Shown here piece after piece: positions 1 to 5,592 of a stretch of 7,201 bases of DNA. Both the position numbers and the translations under genes were made by a program. Source of the stretch: Chitinophaga pinensis (GTDB lineage Bacteria > Bacteroidota > Bacteroidia > Flavobacteriales_D > Crocinitomicaceae). The stretch covers positions 1-7,201 of the forward strand of contig CAMBMC010000119.1 of the NCBI GenBank assembly GCA_945868555.1, read 5' to 3'. The notes under the pieces are model-generated. The model ran no database searches. It had not been told where the DNA came from and saw nothing but the letters and a program-made list of their open reading frames with translations. Each line of letters begins with the position of its first letter. Positions within the stretch are counted from its first letter, which is position 1.

Positions 1-877
1 TATGAGCTACACTTCCTTCTTGCCATTTTGTTCCGAAATAGCCATTGACTTCAATGTCGAAGTTAGCCGATACGCTACATTTCTTCATGCGTTGGCCATT
101 GGTTTCATCGGCAAAAACATAAGTAAAACCATCGGGACTTAGCCATCCTTGATGGTTGTAGCCCTGATCTTGGTAGAAGGTGAGATTGCTCTTGTAAATA
201 GGTGCACTTGGGTTGGTGAAATCATACACACGAAGCCCGTCCATTCCGCAATTCAATATCGCCATTTTGTTCCGCACATAACAGTCATGTACTTCTGGGA
301 TGTCTTCAGGTCCTTCCCAAACCAATATAGGATTTATAGGGTCTTGAAGTGAAAATACGCGCAATGGAACCAAGGATAAAGGAATTCCACTATTGATAGG
401 GGTAACTAGACAAGCAAAGAGGAGTGCATTGGCGGTGTCGATGGTGATGTTGTGTGTTTTTCCAAAACGTTCGTCTTGCAAGTCGGCCACCTTGACGACT
501 GAATCTGGCAAGTAGGATAAATCAATGATTTGCAGTGAGCTATTTCCTTCATCACAAACAGAATAGGCATAGTTGCCATAGGTTTTAAATTCGCGGTGGA
601 TCACTTGTGCTGACGAAAATTTTCCTTCGACAAAACCACAGGGAATTAAGGCGTTTGATGAGCTTAATCGAAAGAAATGAGTGCCTTCCGTAGAACCAAT
701 GATGGCATATTCTTCGCCATTTCGTATGAATCCCCAACAGCCGCTATACCGAACGGACGTGGATGAGGTGATTAGGGTATCCGTGAACCAACGATCCAGC
801 AATTCAATGTTCTTTTGCTCCTGCGTGATGGCAAGGAGGGTATAAAAAGAAAATAGGACCGTCAAGATAGATTTCAT
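1..877 (-). CDS. Choice-of-anchor B family secreted protein (C-terminal part outside window)
   Basis: The reading frame starts at ATG 877-875 and stays open to the left edge, giving 292 residues of a longer protein. Residues 1-19 look like a Sec signal peptide (MKSILTVLFSFYTLLAITQ). Family signatures follow in the usual order: WGF(x)6EYAIIGSTEGTHFF (about 48-69), THNITID (141-147), VHDCYV (196-201), GLRVYDFTNP (214-223), GYNHQGWLSPDG (239-250) and ADETNG (256-261). These match the LVIvd/beta-propeller-like repeats of the choice-of-anchor B family. Such proteins are exported and usually end in a variable C-terminal anchor, in Bacteroidota often a type IX secretion sorting domain; that end is not visible here. 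No enzymatic function is known to me. An in-frame ATG at 934 would add 19 residues before the signal peptide, so 877 is preferred. It is divergent from the operon at 980. The family call is firm; the role at the cell surface is inference. Confidence 0.85.
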   Translation of the reverse strand, partial: MKSILTVLFSFYTLLAITQEQKNIELLDRWFTDTLITSSTSVRYSGCWGFIRNGEEYAIIGSTEGTHFFRLSSSNALIPCGFVEGKFSSAQVIHREFKTYGNYAYSVCDEGNSSLQIIDLSYLPDSVVKVADLQDERFGKTHNITIDTANALLFACLVTPINSGIPLSLVPLRVFSLQDPINPILVWEGPEDIPEVHDCYVRNKMAILNCGMDGLRVYDFTNPSAPIYKSNLTFYQDQGYNHQGWLSPDGFTYVFADETNGQRMKKCSVSANFDIEVNGYFGTKWQEGSVAH

Positions 878-979
878 GTGGTTTGCCGTTCTTGTAAAAG
901 TACAAATCTCACGGCATTTGACATAAATTAACATTGATTCAGTCAATAATCCGTATTTTAGTTGCGCATTTAATTTACT
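878..979. promoter_or_regulatory. Divergent intergenic promoter region
   Basis: This 102-bp AT-rich spacer must hold the promoters of both divergent genes. For the plus strand, TTG at 934-936 and TATTTTAG at 954-961 are separated by 17 nt. That resembles the Bacteroidota -33 TTG / -7 TAnnTTTG pattern with one mismatch, and it would place transcription start about 12 nt before ATG 980. No convincing match was found for the minus-strand gene. There is no clear Shine-Dalgarno sequence before ATG 980, which is normal in Bacteroidota. The assignment is by eye only. Confidence 0.3.
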
Positions 980-1690
980 ATGTCTGACGCACTTGTTATA
1001 ATTCCAACATACAACGAAATCGATAATGTCGAACGAATGACACGTGTAGTTATGGCTTTTGAAAAAGACTTCCATATTCTTTACGTAGATGACAATTCAC
1101 CGGATGGAACGGCTCAAAAAATTAAATCTCTCCAAGAAGAATTTCCTGGTCGTGTGTTCATTAGAGAACGTCAAGGGAAACTCGGGCTTGGCACAGCGTA
1201 TATTCATGGATTCAAATGGGGTATTTCCAAGGGATATGATTTCTTGTTTGAGATGGATTGTGATTTTTCTCACAACCCCGAAGATTTGACCCGCTTATAT
1301 CAGATGTGTATCGATGGTGCAGATGTGAGCATCGGCTCGCGTTACTGCAAGGGCGGGAAAGTATCTAATTGGCCTTTAAAACGTATCCTGATGTCTTACT
1401 TCGCTAGTGTTTACGTCCGATTGATCTTGTGGATTGGCATTCGTGATACGACGGCAGGATTTAAATGCTACCGAAGAAAAGTATTGGAAACGATTGATCT
1501 TGATGCCATTCCATTCATAGGCTATGCATTTCAAATTTGTATGAAATATGCTGCAGTAAAACATGGATTTAAAGTGACAGAGGTGCCGATTACGTTTATT
1601 GACCGTCAATACGGTGAATCGAAAATGAGTTCAGGGATCTTTAAAGAAGCATTTTTTGGTGTCTGGAAAATGCGCAAAATGAGAATATGA
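980..1690 (+). CDS. Family 2 glycosyltransferase, polyprenol-phosphate mannose synthase type
   Basis: This 236-residue enzyme is a GT-A fold GT2 transferase of the DPM1 type. Members move a hexose (classically mannose from GDP-mannose) onto a polyprenyl phosphate at the inner face of the membrane, to supply lipid-linked sugar donors. Visible motifs are VIIPTYNE (6-13), the nucleotide-binding VDDNSPDGT (36-44), the metal-binding DxD within EMDCDFSHNPED (91-102), GSRY (119-122), RDTTAGFKCYRR (155-166) and the C-terminal DRQYGESKM (208-216). There is no added C-terminal membrane domain, so it corresponds to the short soluble or peripheral form. An in-frame TAA at 971 lies just upstream, so ATG 980 is the first start. 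Its TGA overlaps the next gene's ATG by 4 bp. The family is certain; mannose specificity is inferred from similarity to DPM1 and not proven by sequence. Confidence 0.9.
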   Translation: MSDALVIIPTYNEIDNVERMTRVVMAFEKDFHILYVDDNSPDGTAQKIKSLQEEFPGRVFIRERQGKLGLGTAYIHGFKWGISKGYDFLFEMDCDFSHNPEDLTRLYQMCIDGADVSIGSRYCKGGKVSNWPLKRILMSYFASVYVRLILWIGIRDTTAGFKCYRRKVLETIDLDAIPFIGYAFQICMKYAAVKHGFKVTEVPITFIDRQYGESKMSSGIFKEAFFGVWKMRKMRI

Positions 1691-3033
1691 GCAATACAAC
1701 CATTCTAAGAAATGCACGCATCATTAATGAAGGTACAGATGTGGTAGCCGACGTTTTAATCAAGAATGGGCGTATTGAGCGTATTGCACCACAAATTTCA
1801 TACGACGGACGAGCGGGAGATCTCGAAATCAATGGAAATTTCCTGTTGCCGGGCTGTATTGACGACCAAGTGCATTTTCGCGAGCCTGGATTAACCCATA
1901 AGGCAACCATTGCTTCTGAAGCACGTGCTGCGGTTGCGGGTGGGATTACGACTTTCATGGAGATGCCGAATACTGTTCCGAATGCCTTGACACAGGAATT
2001 GCTTGAAGATAAATACCAAATCGCAGCGCGTTCCTCCATTGCGAATTTTTCGTTTTTCATGGGAGCATCCAACGACAATTTGGATGAGGTACTTAAAACA
2101 GATGGAACAAAAGTATGTGGTGTAAAGGTGTTTATGGGGTCTTCCACAGGGAATATGCTCGTCGACAATGAAGACACTTTGCGCGGTTTGTTCGAACGCG
2201 TTCCGCCGATGTTGATTGCAACGCACTGCGAGGATGAGGCCACGGTCCGCGCCAATTTAGCAGTAGCCAAAGAAAAATACGGAGAAGATATTCCTATAGA
2301 AATGCATCCATTGATTCGCAGCGAAGAGGCGTGTTACCGTTCGTCGGAATTGGCGGTGCGCTTGGCGAAAAAACACGGTGCACGCTTGCATGTCTTGCAC
2401 ATTTCTACAGCAAAGGAATTGTCACTTTTTGATAACACGATTCCACTTGCTCAAAAGAAAATCACCGCGGAAGCATGCATTCATCACTTGTGGTTTTCTG
2501 ATGCAGACTATGCTGAAAAAGGAAACTCCATTAAATGGAATCCTGCGGTGAAAACAGCGAATGACCGAGAGGCAATTTTTCAAGCGGTTTTGGACAACCG
2601 AATTGACGTCATTGCAACAGACCATGCACCACATACGCTCGAAGAAAAATCGCGTAAATATCTTGATGCTCCATCCGGCGGACCTTTGGTGCAACACGCG
2701 CTGATGGCCATGTTGGAGAAAATGGAACAAGGGAAAATTTCGATCGAGAAAATTGTCGAAAAGATGTCCCATGCACCTGCTGAGTTGTTTCGTATTAAAG
2801 AACGAGGCTACATACGCGAAGGATATTTTGCTGACTTAGTGGTTGTCGAGAACAGCGCTTTCACCGTTACCAAGGATAATATTTTATATAAATGTGGCTG
2901 GTCACCATTTGAAGGACATACATTTCCATACCGCGTGAGCAAGACCTTTGTCAATGGAAACTTGGTCTACAGCAATGGTATGCTCATTGAACAATCATTG
3001 GGTGAACGACTCATGTTTGACTATCAAGGATGA
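1687..3033 (+). CDS. pyrC: Dihydroorotase (multifunctional-complex type, Bacteroidota form)
   Basis: This 448-residue amidohydrolase catalyses the reversible cyclisation of N-carbamoyl-L-aspartate to dihydroorotate, the third step of de novo pyrimidine synthesis, in the cytoplasm. Motifs are GCIDDQVHFREPGLTHK (56-72), MPNT (93-96), VKVFMGSSTGN (146-156; K147 is a candidate carboxylated lysine), IATHCE (177-182), HPLIRSEEACYRSS (207-220), LHVLHIST (234-241) and the catalytic TDHAPH (311-316). The C-terminal GWSPFEG (404-410) is also typical. The full length and whole motif order closely recall the Porphyromonas gingivalis dihydroorotase. The first His of the usual HxH metal motif is Gln here (Q61), as in my recollection of Bacteroidota relatives, so I take the enzyme as active. 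It overlaps both neighbours by ATGA and is probably translationally coupled. An allantoinase or hydantoinase is less likely because of the GSSTGN and SEEACYRSS blocks. Confidence 0.93.
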   Translation: MSNTTILRNARIINEGTDVVADVLIKNGRIERIAPQISYDGRAGDLEINGNFLLPGCIDDQVHFREPGLTHKATIASEARAAVAGGITTFMEMPNTVPNALTQELLEDKYQIAARSSIANFSFFMGASNDNLDEVLKTDGTKVCGVKVFMGSSTGNMLVDNEDTLRGLFERVPPMLIATHCEDEATVRANLAVAKEKYGEDIPIEMHPLIRSEEACYRSSELAVRLAKKHGARLHVLHISTAKELSLFDNTIPLAQKKITAEACIHHLWFSDADYAEKGNSIKWNPAVKTANDREAIFQAVLDNRIDVIATDHAPHTLEEKSRKYLDAPSGGPLVQHALMAMLEKMEQGKISIEKIVEKMSHAPAELFRIKERGYIREGYFADLVVVENSAFTVTKDNILYKCGWSPFEGHTFPYRVSKTFVNGNLVYSNGMLIEQSLGERLMFDYQG

Positions 3034-3431
3034 AAAAGTGCTTAGGTATTTTACTCTTGTTTGTGCTTTTCTCGTGCACCGATCAGATCGGTTCAAAACC
3101 TGCACCGAATAATCTGATTGAAAAAGACAAATTCGTCAACATCATCAAAGAACTGAGCTTGGTCGAATCGCATGTTCAACTCAAGTATGGTCATGTTTCA
3201 CGTTTTCAAGAAACAATGATTATGTCGGCGAAGGCTATTTTTAAGCAATACAAAGTCACACCAAAACAATTTGAAGCGAGCATGGATTACTATGCATCGC
3301 ATCAAACGCAAATGCAGGAAATATATGCTGCCGTGCTCGAGGCCTTGAACCAAGAGTCCGGAAAGATGGGCGGTAATGCTTCATCTGTACTTCAAGATAC
3401 TGCGCGACCTGTCATGATGAACATGAGGTAG
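3030..3431 (+). CDS. DUF4296-type small lipoprotein
   Basis: This is a 133-residue lipoprotein. Residues 1-16 form a signal peptide with a lipobox LFSC, so Cys16 would be lipidated and the protein placed in the envelope. The mature part is helical and charged. It contains the pattern LIEKDKFVNIIKELSLVESH (about 29-48) and then YKVTPKQFEASMDYY (about 75-89), followed by QMQEIYAAVLEAL. This fits DUF4296, a short Bacteroidota domain of unknown function in which an xFxxSxxYY block follows a helical segment. The ATG overlaps the dihydroorotase TGA by 4 bp. A DUF4296 gene downstream of dihydroorotase is, as I recall, a recurring Bacteroidota arrangement. There is no catalytic motif. The lipoprotein call is firm; the domain call is from memory of the family. 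Confidence 0.8.
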   Translation: MKKCLGILLLFVLFSCTDQIGSKPAPNNLIEKDKFVNIIKELSLVESHVQLKYGHVSRFQETMIMSAKAIFKQYKVTPKQFEASMDYYASHQTQMQEIYAAVLEALNQESGKMGGNASSVLQDTARPVMMNMR

Positions 3432-3436
3432 ATCGT

Positions 3437-3814
3437 TTATGATTCCTCAATGAATTCAATGGAATAAAATCCATTTCTTCGTTGCCTATTCCCATGTTCG
3501 TCACGCTGTAGGACGGTCAATTTCTCCATAAATTCCTCTTGAGATGGTATTTTTCCGGTTAAAACCATGGCCGATACAAGATTCCTTAGTTGATAATTTT
3601 CTGCTTGAATTTCATCCACACTTACACGAACGTTGAAGCAATCCATAAGTCTCGCGCTTACATGTTCTGCTTCATTAAAATGATACAAATTGCTTAAATC
3701 ACTTAACCACAAGTCATAGGGATCAACACGAAAAATTAATTTGATGAGTGGCTCTTCAATCAAAGGATAATCTTTGATCGAATGTCGTTTGGCGAAGGAT
3801 GCGGTAATATGCAT
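3437..3814 (-). CDS. Hypothetical protein, 125 residues
   Basis: The frame runs from ATG 3814 to TAA at 3437-3439. No other ATG lies between this start and an in-frame stop at 3866-3868, so the start is fixed. I do not recognise the family. The protein looks real. It has mixed charged and hydrophobic character, an N-terminal half with PLIEEPLIKLIFRVDPYDLW (about 17-36), a helical middle (AEHVSARLMDCFNVRVSVDE) and a basic QRDEHGNRQRRN stretch near the end. It has no signal peptide or membrane segment, so it is probably cytoplasmic. It is convergent with the operon, with only 5 bp between stop codons. A weak acyl-carrier-like pattern in the middle was considered and not accepted. A transcript across this convergent junction would run antisense to the neighbour, but no terminator is evident. 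Confidence 0.65.
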   Translation of the reverse strand: MHITASFAKRHSIKDYPLIEEPLIKLIFRVDPYDLWLSDLSNLYHFNEAEHVSARLMDCFNVRVSVDEIQAENYQLRNLVSAMVLTGKIPSQEEFMEKLTVLQRDEHGNRQRRNGFYSIEFIEES

Positions 3815-3909
3815 GGTGCTAACTATTTTTGATTGATCGAAAATCCAAGGGTTCGAAAGGAATTTTCATTGGATTGAGTACGCCAATCTTTTATATTCCT
3901 AACAAATAA
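3815..3909. promoter_or_regulatory. AT-rich divergent spacer
   Basis: This spacer lies between two divergent ORFs. A possible plus-strand promoter is TTG at 3869-3871 followed by TATATTCC at 3892-3899, which only partly matches the Bacteroidota -7 box. There is no ribosome binding site with clear purine richness before GTG 3910. Nothing else stands out. Confidence 0.2.
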
Positions 3910-4218
3910 GTGTGTATTGGTATCATCAGAAGGGTGATTCACTTAGCATTGGCGACCTTCGCTCCTGATGTTATTGAAAAGTTGAGTGAAACTGCGCGCA
4001 CTTCTGGGGATTTTCACGAAACAATCATGAAGCTTACCGACAATAAACCAGACATCTTGATCCCGCTTGTTGAGATGCTCAAAGCGAAATGGGAAAAAGG
4101 CTTGGAAAAGATAATAACGGAAAACTACATGACAGATGAACAATGGGAAAAGTATCTTGAAGTAGCCATGAAAGATTGTCCTGATCAAATCAAAATCATT
4201 TATTATTTCATGAAATAG
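3910..4218 (+). CDS. Hypothetical small protein, possibly truncated at its N-terminus
   Basis: This ORF of 102 codons begins with GTG directly after an in-frame TAA (3907-3909). The next in-frame ATG is at 4027, which would leave only 63 residues. The sequence from about residue 20 is amphipathic, Lys/Glu-rich and helical (ILIPLVEMLKAKWEKGLEKI, then MTDEQWEKYLEVAMKDCP), which looks protein-like and suits cytoplasmic localisation. I do not recognise a family. The opposite strand holds a 106-codon ORF, but it is Phe-rich with the bias expected of an antisense shadow. The lack of an ATG and the tight upstream stop leave three options: a GTG-started gene, a short gene from 4027, or the tail of a decayed gene. 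Neighbouring genes give no functional clue. Confidence 0.45.
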   Translation: MCIGIIRRVIHLALATFAPDVIEKLSETARTSGDFHETIMKLTDNKPDILIPLVEMLKAKWEKGLEKIITENYMTDEQWEKYLEVAMKDCPDQIKIIYYFMK

Positions 4219-4226
4219 GCAGCTAT

Positions 4227-4265
4227 CCATTTCGAATGGAAAAGTTAATCGTTCGACGAACAACT
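4227..4265. repeat. Two adjacent inverted repeats downstream of the 102-codon ORF
   Basis: The first is CCATT-TCG-AATGG at 4227-4239. The second is GTTCG-A-CGAAC at 4251-4261, flanked by AGTT (4243-4246) and AACT (4262-4265), which can extend the stem with a 4-nt bulge. Neither is followed by a T-run, so they are not classical intrinsic terminators. They could end or protect the upstream transcript or be protein-binding sites. The complementarity is seen directly; any function is a guess. Confidence 0.3.
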
Positions 4266-4311
4266 AAAATCTATATAAAATGAAAGAAAAAATACAAACG
4301 TCATTCGCGCA

Positions 4312-4596
4312 TTGTACAATCCCCGATACATTGCGGCAAATATGGCCGGGGGTGTAGCTTTAGCTTATTGTTTTAACATTGCTTACCCACTTATGGGAGA
4401 TAAAATTTCCTGTATTTCTGATCCGTTTGGTGACAATCATGCGGCATTTTTGTGGTGTTTTTTATTTGGTTGGGTATATATTGCACAAATGCAAATGCTT
4501 GAAAGAATCACATTCGGTTATTTGACAAGAGTGATAATTCCGCAAATACTCATCTTTTTAGTTGGACTCTATTTATGTGGCTATCCTTTATTTTAA
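4312..4596 (+). CDS. Small predicted membrane protein, start uncertain (possible frameshift)
   Basis: This frame codes 94 residues from TTG 4312, or 84 from ATG 4342. Three hydrophobic segments at about residues 12-28, 43-60 and 72-90 predict a small inner-membrane protein. I do not recognise the family. The open frame goes back to a TAA at 4276-4278 with no ATG before 4342. However, ATG 4280-4282 opens a frame that reads MKEK over an A6 run (4287-4292). A -1 shift there joins it cleanly to NTNVIRALYNPRYIAANMAG in the membrane-protein frame. Unshifted, that ATG frame stops after 25 codons. The true product may therefore start at 4280, through slippage, a sequencing error or a recent mutation. 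The ORF follows the 3910-4218 ORF with a spacer that holds inverted repeats. Confidence 0.5.
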   Translation: MYNPRYIAANMAGGVALAYCFNIAYPLMGDKISCISDPFGDNHAAFLWCFLFGWVYIAQMQMLERITFGYLTRVIIPQILIFLVGLYLCGYPLF

Positions 4597-4733
4597 CAAG
4601 TCAAAAGCTTTAAGGAATAGAATAAGGATGTTAGTTGTAGCGTTCGCTTAATGATTTTCAGACTAACGCCTGTAAATCGGACCATAGACTTACTTGGCTT
4701 AAGAGATGGTTTCGGTGAACGAAACCAAAAACT
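4597..4733. other. Intergenic spacer with nested inverted repeat
   Basis: This spacer lies between convergent ORFs. GTTAGT (4630-4635) pairs with ACTAAC (4662-4667), and inside it AGCG-TT-CGCT (4639-4648) forms a second small stem. There is no T-run after it. It may be a convergent terminator-like structure or a remnant of a recombination site. A plus-strand ORF starting at 4651 lies mostly antisense to the next gene and is not supported. Confidence 0.3.
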
Positions 4734-5090
4734 CTACTCCCGGAACAACTCAATCAGTTCTTCGGTCATCTCTGGTTCATCGCTCGTTTTCGAAGCCCCG
4801 AATTCGATTTCAAGACAGAACATGGCTAGTGTTGAACAACGGATGCGATGATTCATTTCCTTGTCAATTTTTCTGATTTTTAGAAATACAGGGATACTTG
4901 CCAGTAACATTGCCCAAGCAGGACATTTGAAATAGGCGGCCACTAAAAGTAGAATAAGCCATACAGGTGCCATCGCATATTTCTTGAACTTGGCCATGCG
5001 CAGATTTTTGCGGCAGCTTTCGTATTCCCGCATTGAAACCCAGTTCTTTTCGCGCATTTCATTTGCGATTTCTTTCTTGCTTCGTGCCAT
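4734..5090 (-). CDS. Hypothetical small membrane protein, 118 residues
   Basis: The frame runs from ATG 5090 to TAG at 4734-4736. The codon before the ATG is a TGA stop (5093-5091), so the start is fixed. The N-terminal 40 residues are strongly basic and helical (MARSKKEIANEMREKNW, then RKNLRMAKFKKY). Residues 41-70 form one long hydrophobic stretch or a tight hairpin (APVWLILLLVAAYFKCPAWA, then MLLASIPVFL). The C-terminus is soluble and acidic (PEMTEELIELFRE). By the positive-inside rule, the basic N-terminus should face the cytoplasm. I do not recognise the family. It is transcribed opposite to both flanking ORFs, so it is a single-gene unit. The composition and clean start make it a credible gene; no function can be given. 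Confidence 0.6.
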   Translation of the reverse strand: MARSKKEIANEMREKNWVSMREYESCRKNLRMAKFKKYAMAPVWLILLLVAAYFKCPAWAMLLASIPVFLKIRKIDKEMNHRIRCSTLAMFCLEIEFGASKTSDEPEMTEELIELFRE

Positions 5091-5115
5091 TCAGTTTTAT
5101 TTTAATTCCGGTTTT

Positions 5116-5132
5116 AACGAACAAAGGGCAGG
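5116..5132 (+). repeat. Imperfect direct repeat, copy 1
   Basis: AACGAACAAAGGGCAGG matches the copy at 5445-5461 at 14 of 17 positions, and all three differences are transitions. Both copies lie in noncoding DNA and are followed within 10-14 nt by TAACA. Chance similarity cannot be excluded for a 17-mer. Confidence 0.35.
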
Positions 5133-5193
5133 ATTTATAACATACAAAAGAAATAGACAAGTTTTTCAACACTAAAAAAGACCTTAACAAAAG

Positions 5194-5213
5194 TTGATTC
5201 ATTATGGAATCAA
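5194..5213. repeat. Perfect 7-bp inverted repeat
   Basis: TTGATTC (5194-5200) and GAATCAA (5207-5213) are separated by the 6-nt loop ATTATG. There is no following T-run, so it is more like a dimeric regulator site or a small RNA hairpin than a terminator. It lies about 105 bp upstream of the minus-strand gene starting at 5090 and about 380 bp upstream of the gene at 5593. Confidence 0.3.
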
Positions 5214-5244
5214 TCAGTAATTTCATCGATCACATTTAGAAGAT

Positions 5245-5280
5245 GGTGCACAATCGGTGCACTGAAAATCGCAATTGTGC
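5245..5280. repeat. GGTGCAC direct pair inside an inverted repeat
   Basis: GGTGCAC occurs at 5245-5251 and again at 5256-5262, 11 bp apart start to start, which is about one helical turn. GCACAAT (5248-5254) also pairs with ATTGTGC (5274-5280) across a 19-nt loop. One-turn spacing is compatible with a DNA-binding protein site, but no regulator is identified. Confidence 0.3.
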
Positions 5281-5444
5281 TTAGAAAAAATAGTCCCTTT
5301 AAATACACATTAAGTAAAAAAAAACTTTAGTACAAGTCGTTTTTAAGGATACGTCCAGGGCCCATTCCTGTGAGGTTCTATTGTCGCAAAGTTGAAACTG
5401 TCTATCCAATGAAGATTGGCGTAATGCAAACAAAAAGCGACTCC

Positions 5445-5461
5445 AATGAGCAAAGAGCAGG
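5445..5461 (+). repeat. Imperfect direct repeat, copy 2
   Basis: AATGAGCAAAGAGCAGG is the second copy of the repeat at 5116-5132. It lies 8 bp before the attC-like element at 5470. An octamer CTATTGTC just after it (5465-5472) also occurs at 5378-5385. Confidence 0.35.
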
Positions 5462-5469
5462 CTGCTATT

Positions 5470-5532
5470 GTCTAACAAATAGTTGTTGCGTCTTATTGCA
5501 AGTATTTGCATTTTTCTTTTTACGGGTTAGAT
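5470..5532 (+). other. attC-like element (candidate integron cassette recombination site)
   Basis: The left end GTCTAAC (5470-5476) fits the R'' core RYYYAAC, and the right end GTTAGAT (5526-5532) fits the R' core GTTRRRY. They can pair at 6 of 7 positions plus one G-T pair. Inside, AAATAG (5477-5482) can pair weakly with CTTTTT (5516-5521), and TGCAA-GTAT-TTGCA (5498-5511) is a small perfect hairpin. The 63-bp length is within the known attC range. Classical L boxes are not clearly present and no integrase is in the window, so this could be coincidence. Confidence 0.25.
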
Positions 5533-5592
5533 TGAAAACATTGTGCTTATTTTTAGGACCAACTGAAAAATTCATATTTCAAATAAATTCAA

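Larger units (their letters stand above)
5091..5592. other. 500-bp spacer with repeats, no supported gene
   Basis: I see no convincing coding sequence here. A 70-codon minus-strand frame (5299-5511) and a 76-codon plus-strand frame (5370-5600) overlap each other, have unusual composition, and the second runs into the next gene's start. The spacer holds a perfect inverted repeat (5194-5213), a GGTGCAC pair within a larger inverted repeat (5245-5280), an imperfect direct repeat (5116-5132 and 5445-5461) and an attC-like element (5470-5532). It must also hold the promoters for the divergent genes at 5090 and 5593. No promoter match was convincing. Confidence 0.5.

Noticed and set aside
1641..2270. 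209-codon minus-strand ORF opposite the dihydroorotase
   Set aside because: It lies wholly antisense to firm coding sequence, is Ser/Ala-rich with shadow-like composition and has no recognisable motif.
3431..3470. Possible bidirectional terminator at the convergent junction
   Set aside because: ATTCC/GGAAT around TGAATTCA pairs only in part, has no T-run and lies inside the minus-strand coding sequence.
3600..3720. Acyl-carrier-like pattern in the 125-residue minus-strand protein
   Set aside because: The middle region loosely recalls the DSL helix followed by F-V-I of carrier proteins, but the DSL serine context is absent and the spacing is too long.
3943..4263. 106-codon minus-strand ORF with an ATG start
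   Set aside because: It is very Phe/Ile-rich, as expected from the antisense of the Lys/Glu-rich plus-strand ORF at 3910-4218. The plus strand looks more protein-like, though neither is certain.
4651..4851. 66-codon plus-strand ORF
   Set aside because: Mostly antisense to the better supported membrane protein at 4734-5090; Ser/Arg-rich with no motif.
5299..5511. 70-codon minus-strand ORF in the long spacer
   Set aside because: Arg/Leu/Phe-rich without a domain pattern; it overlaps an equally weak plus-strand ORF and the attC-like element, and no promoter is visible.
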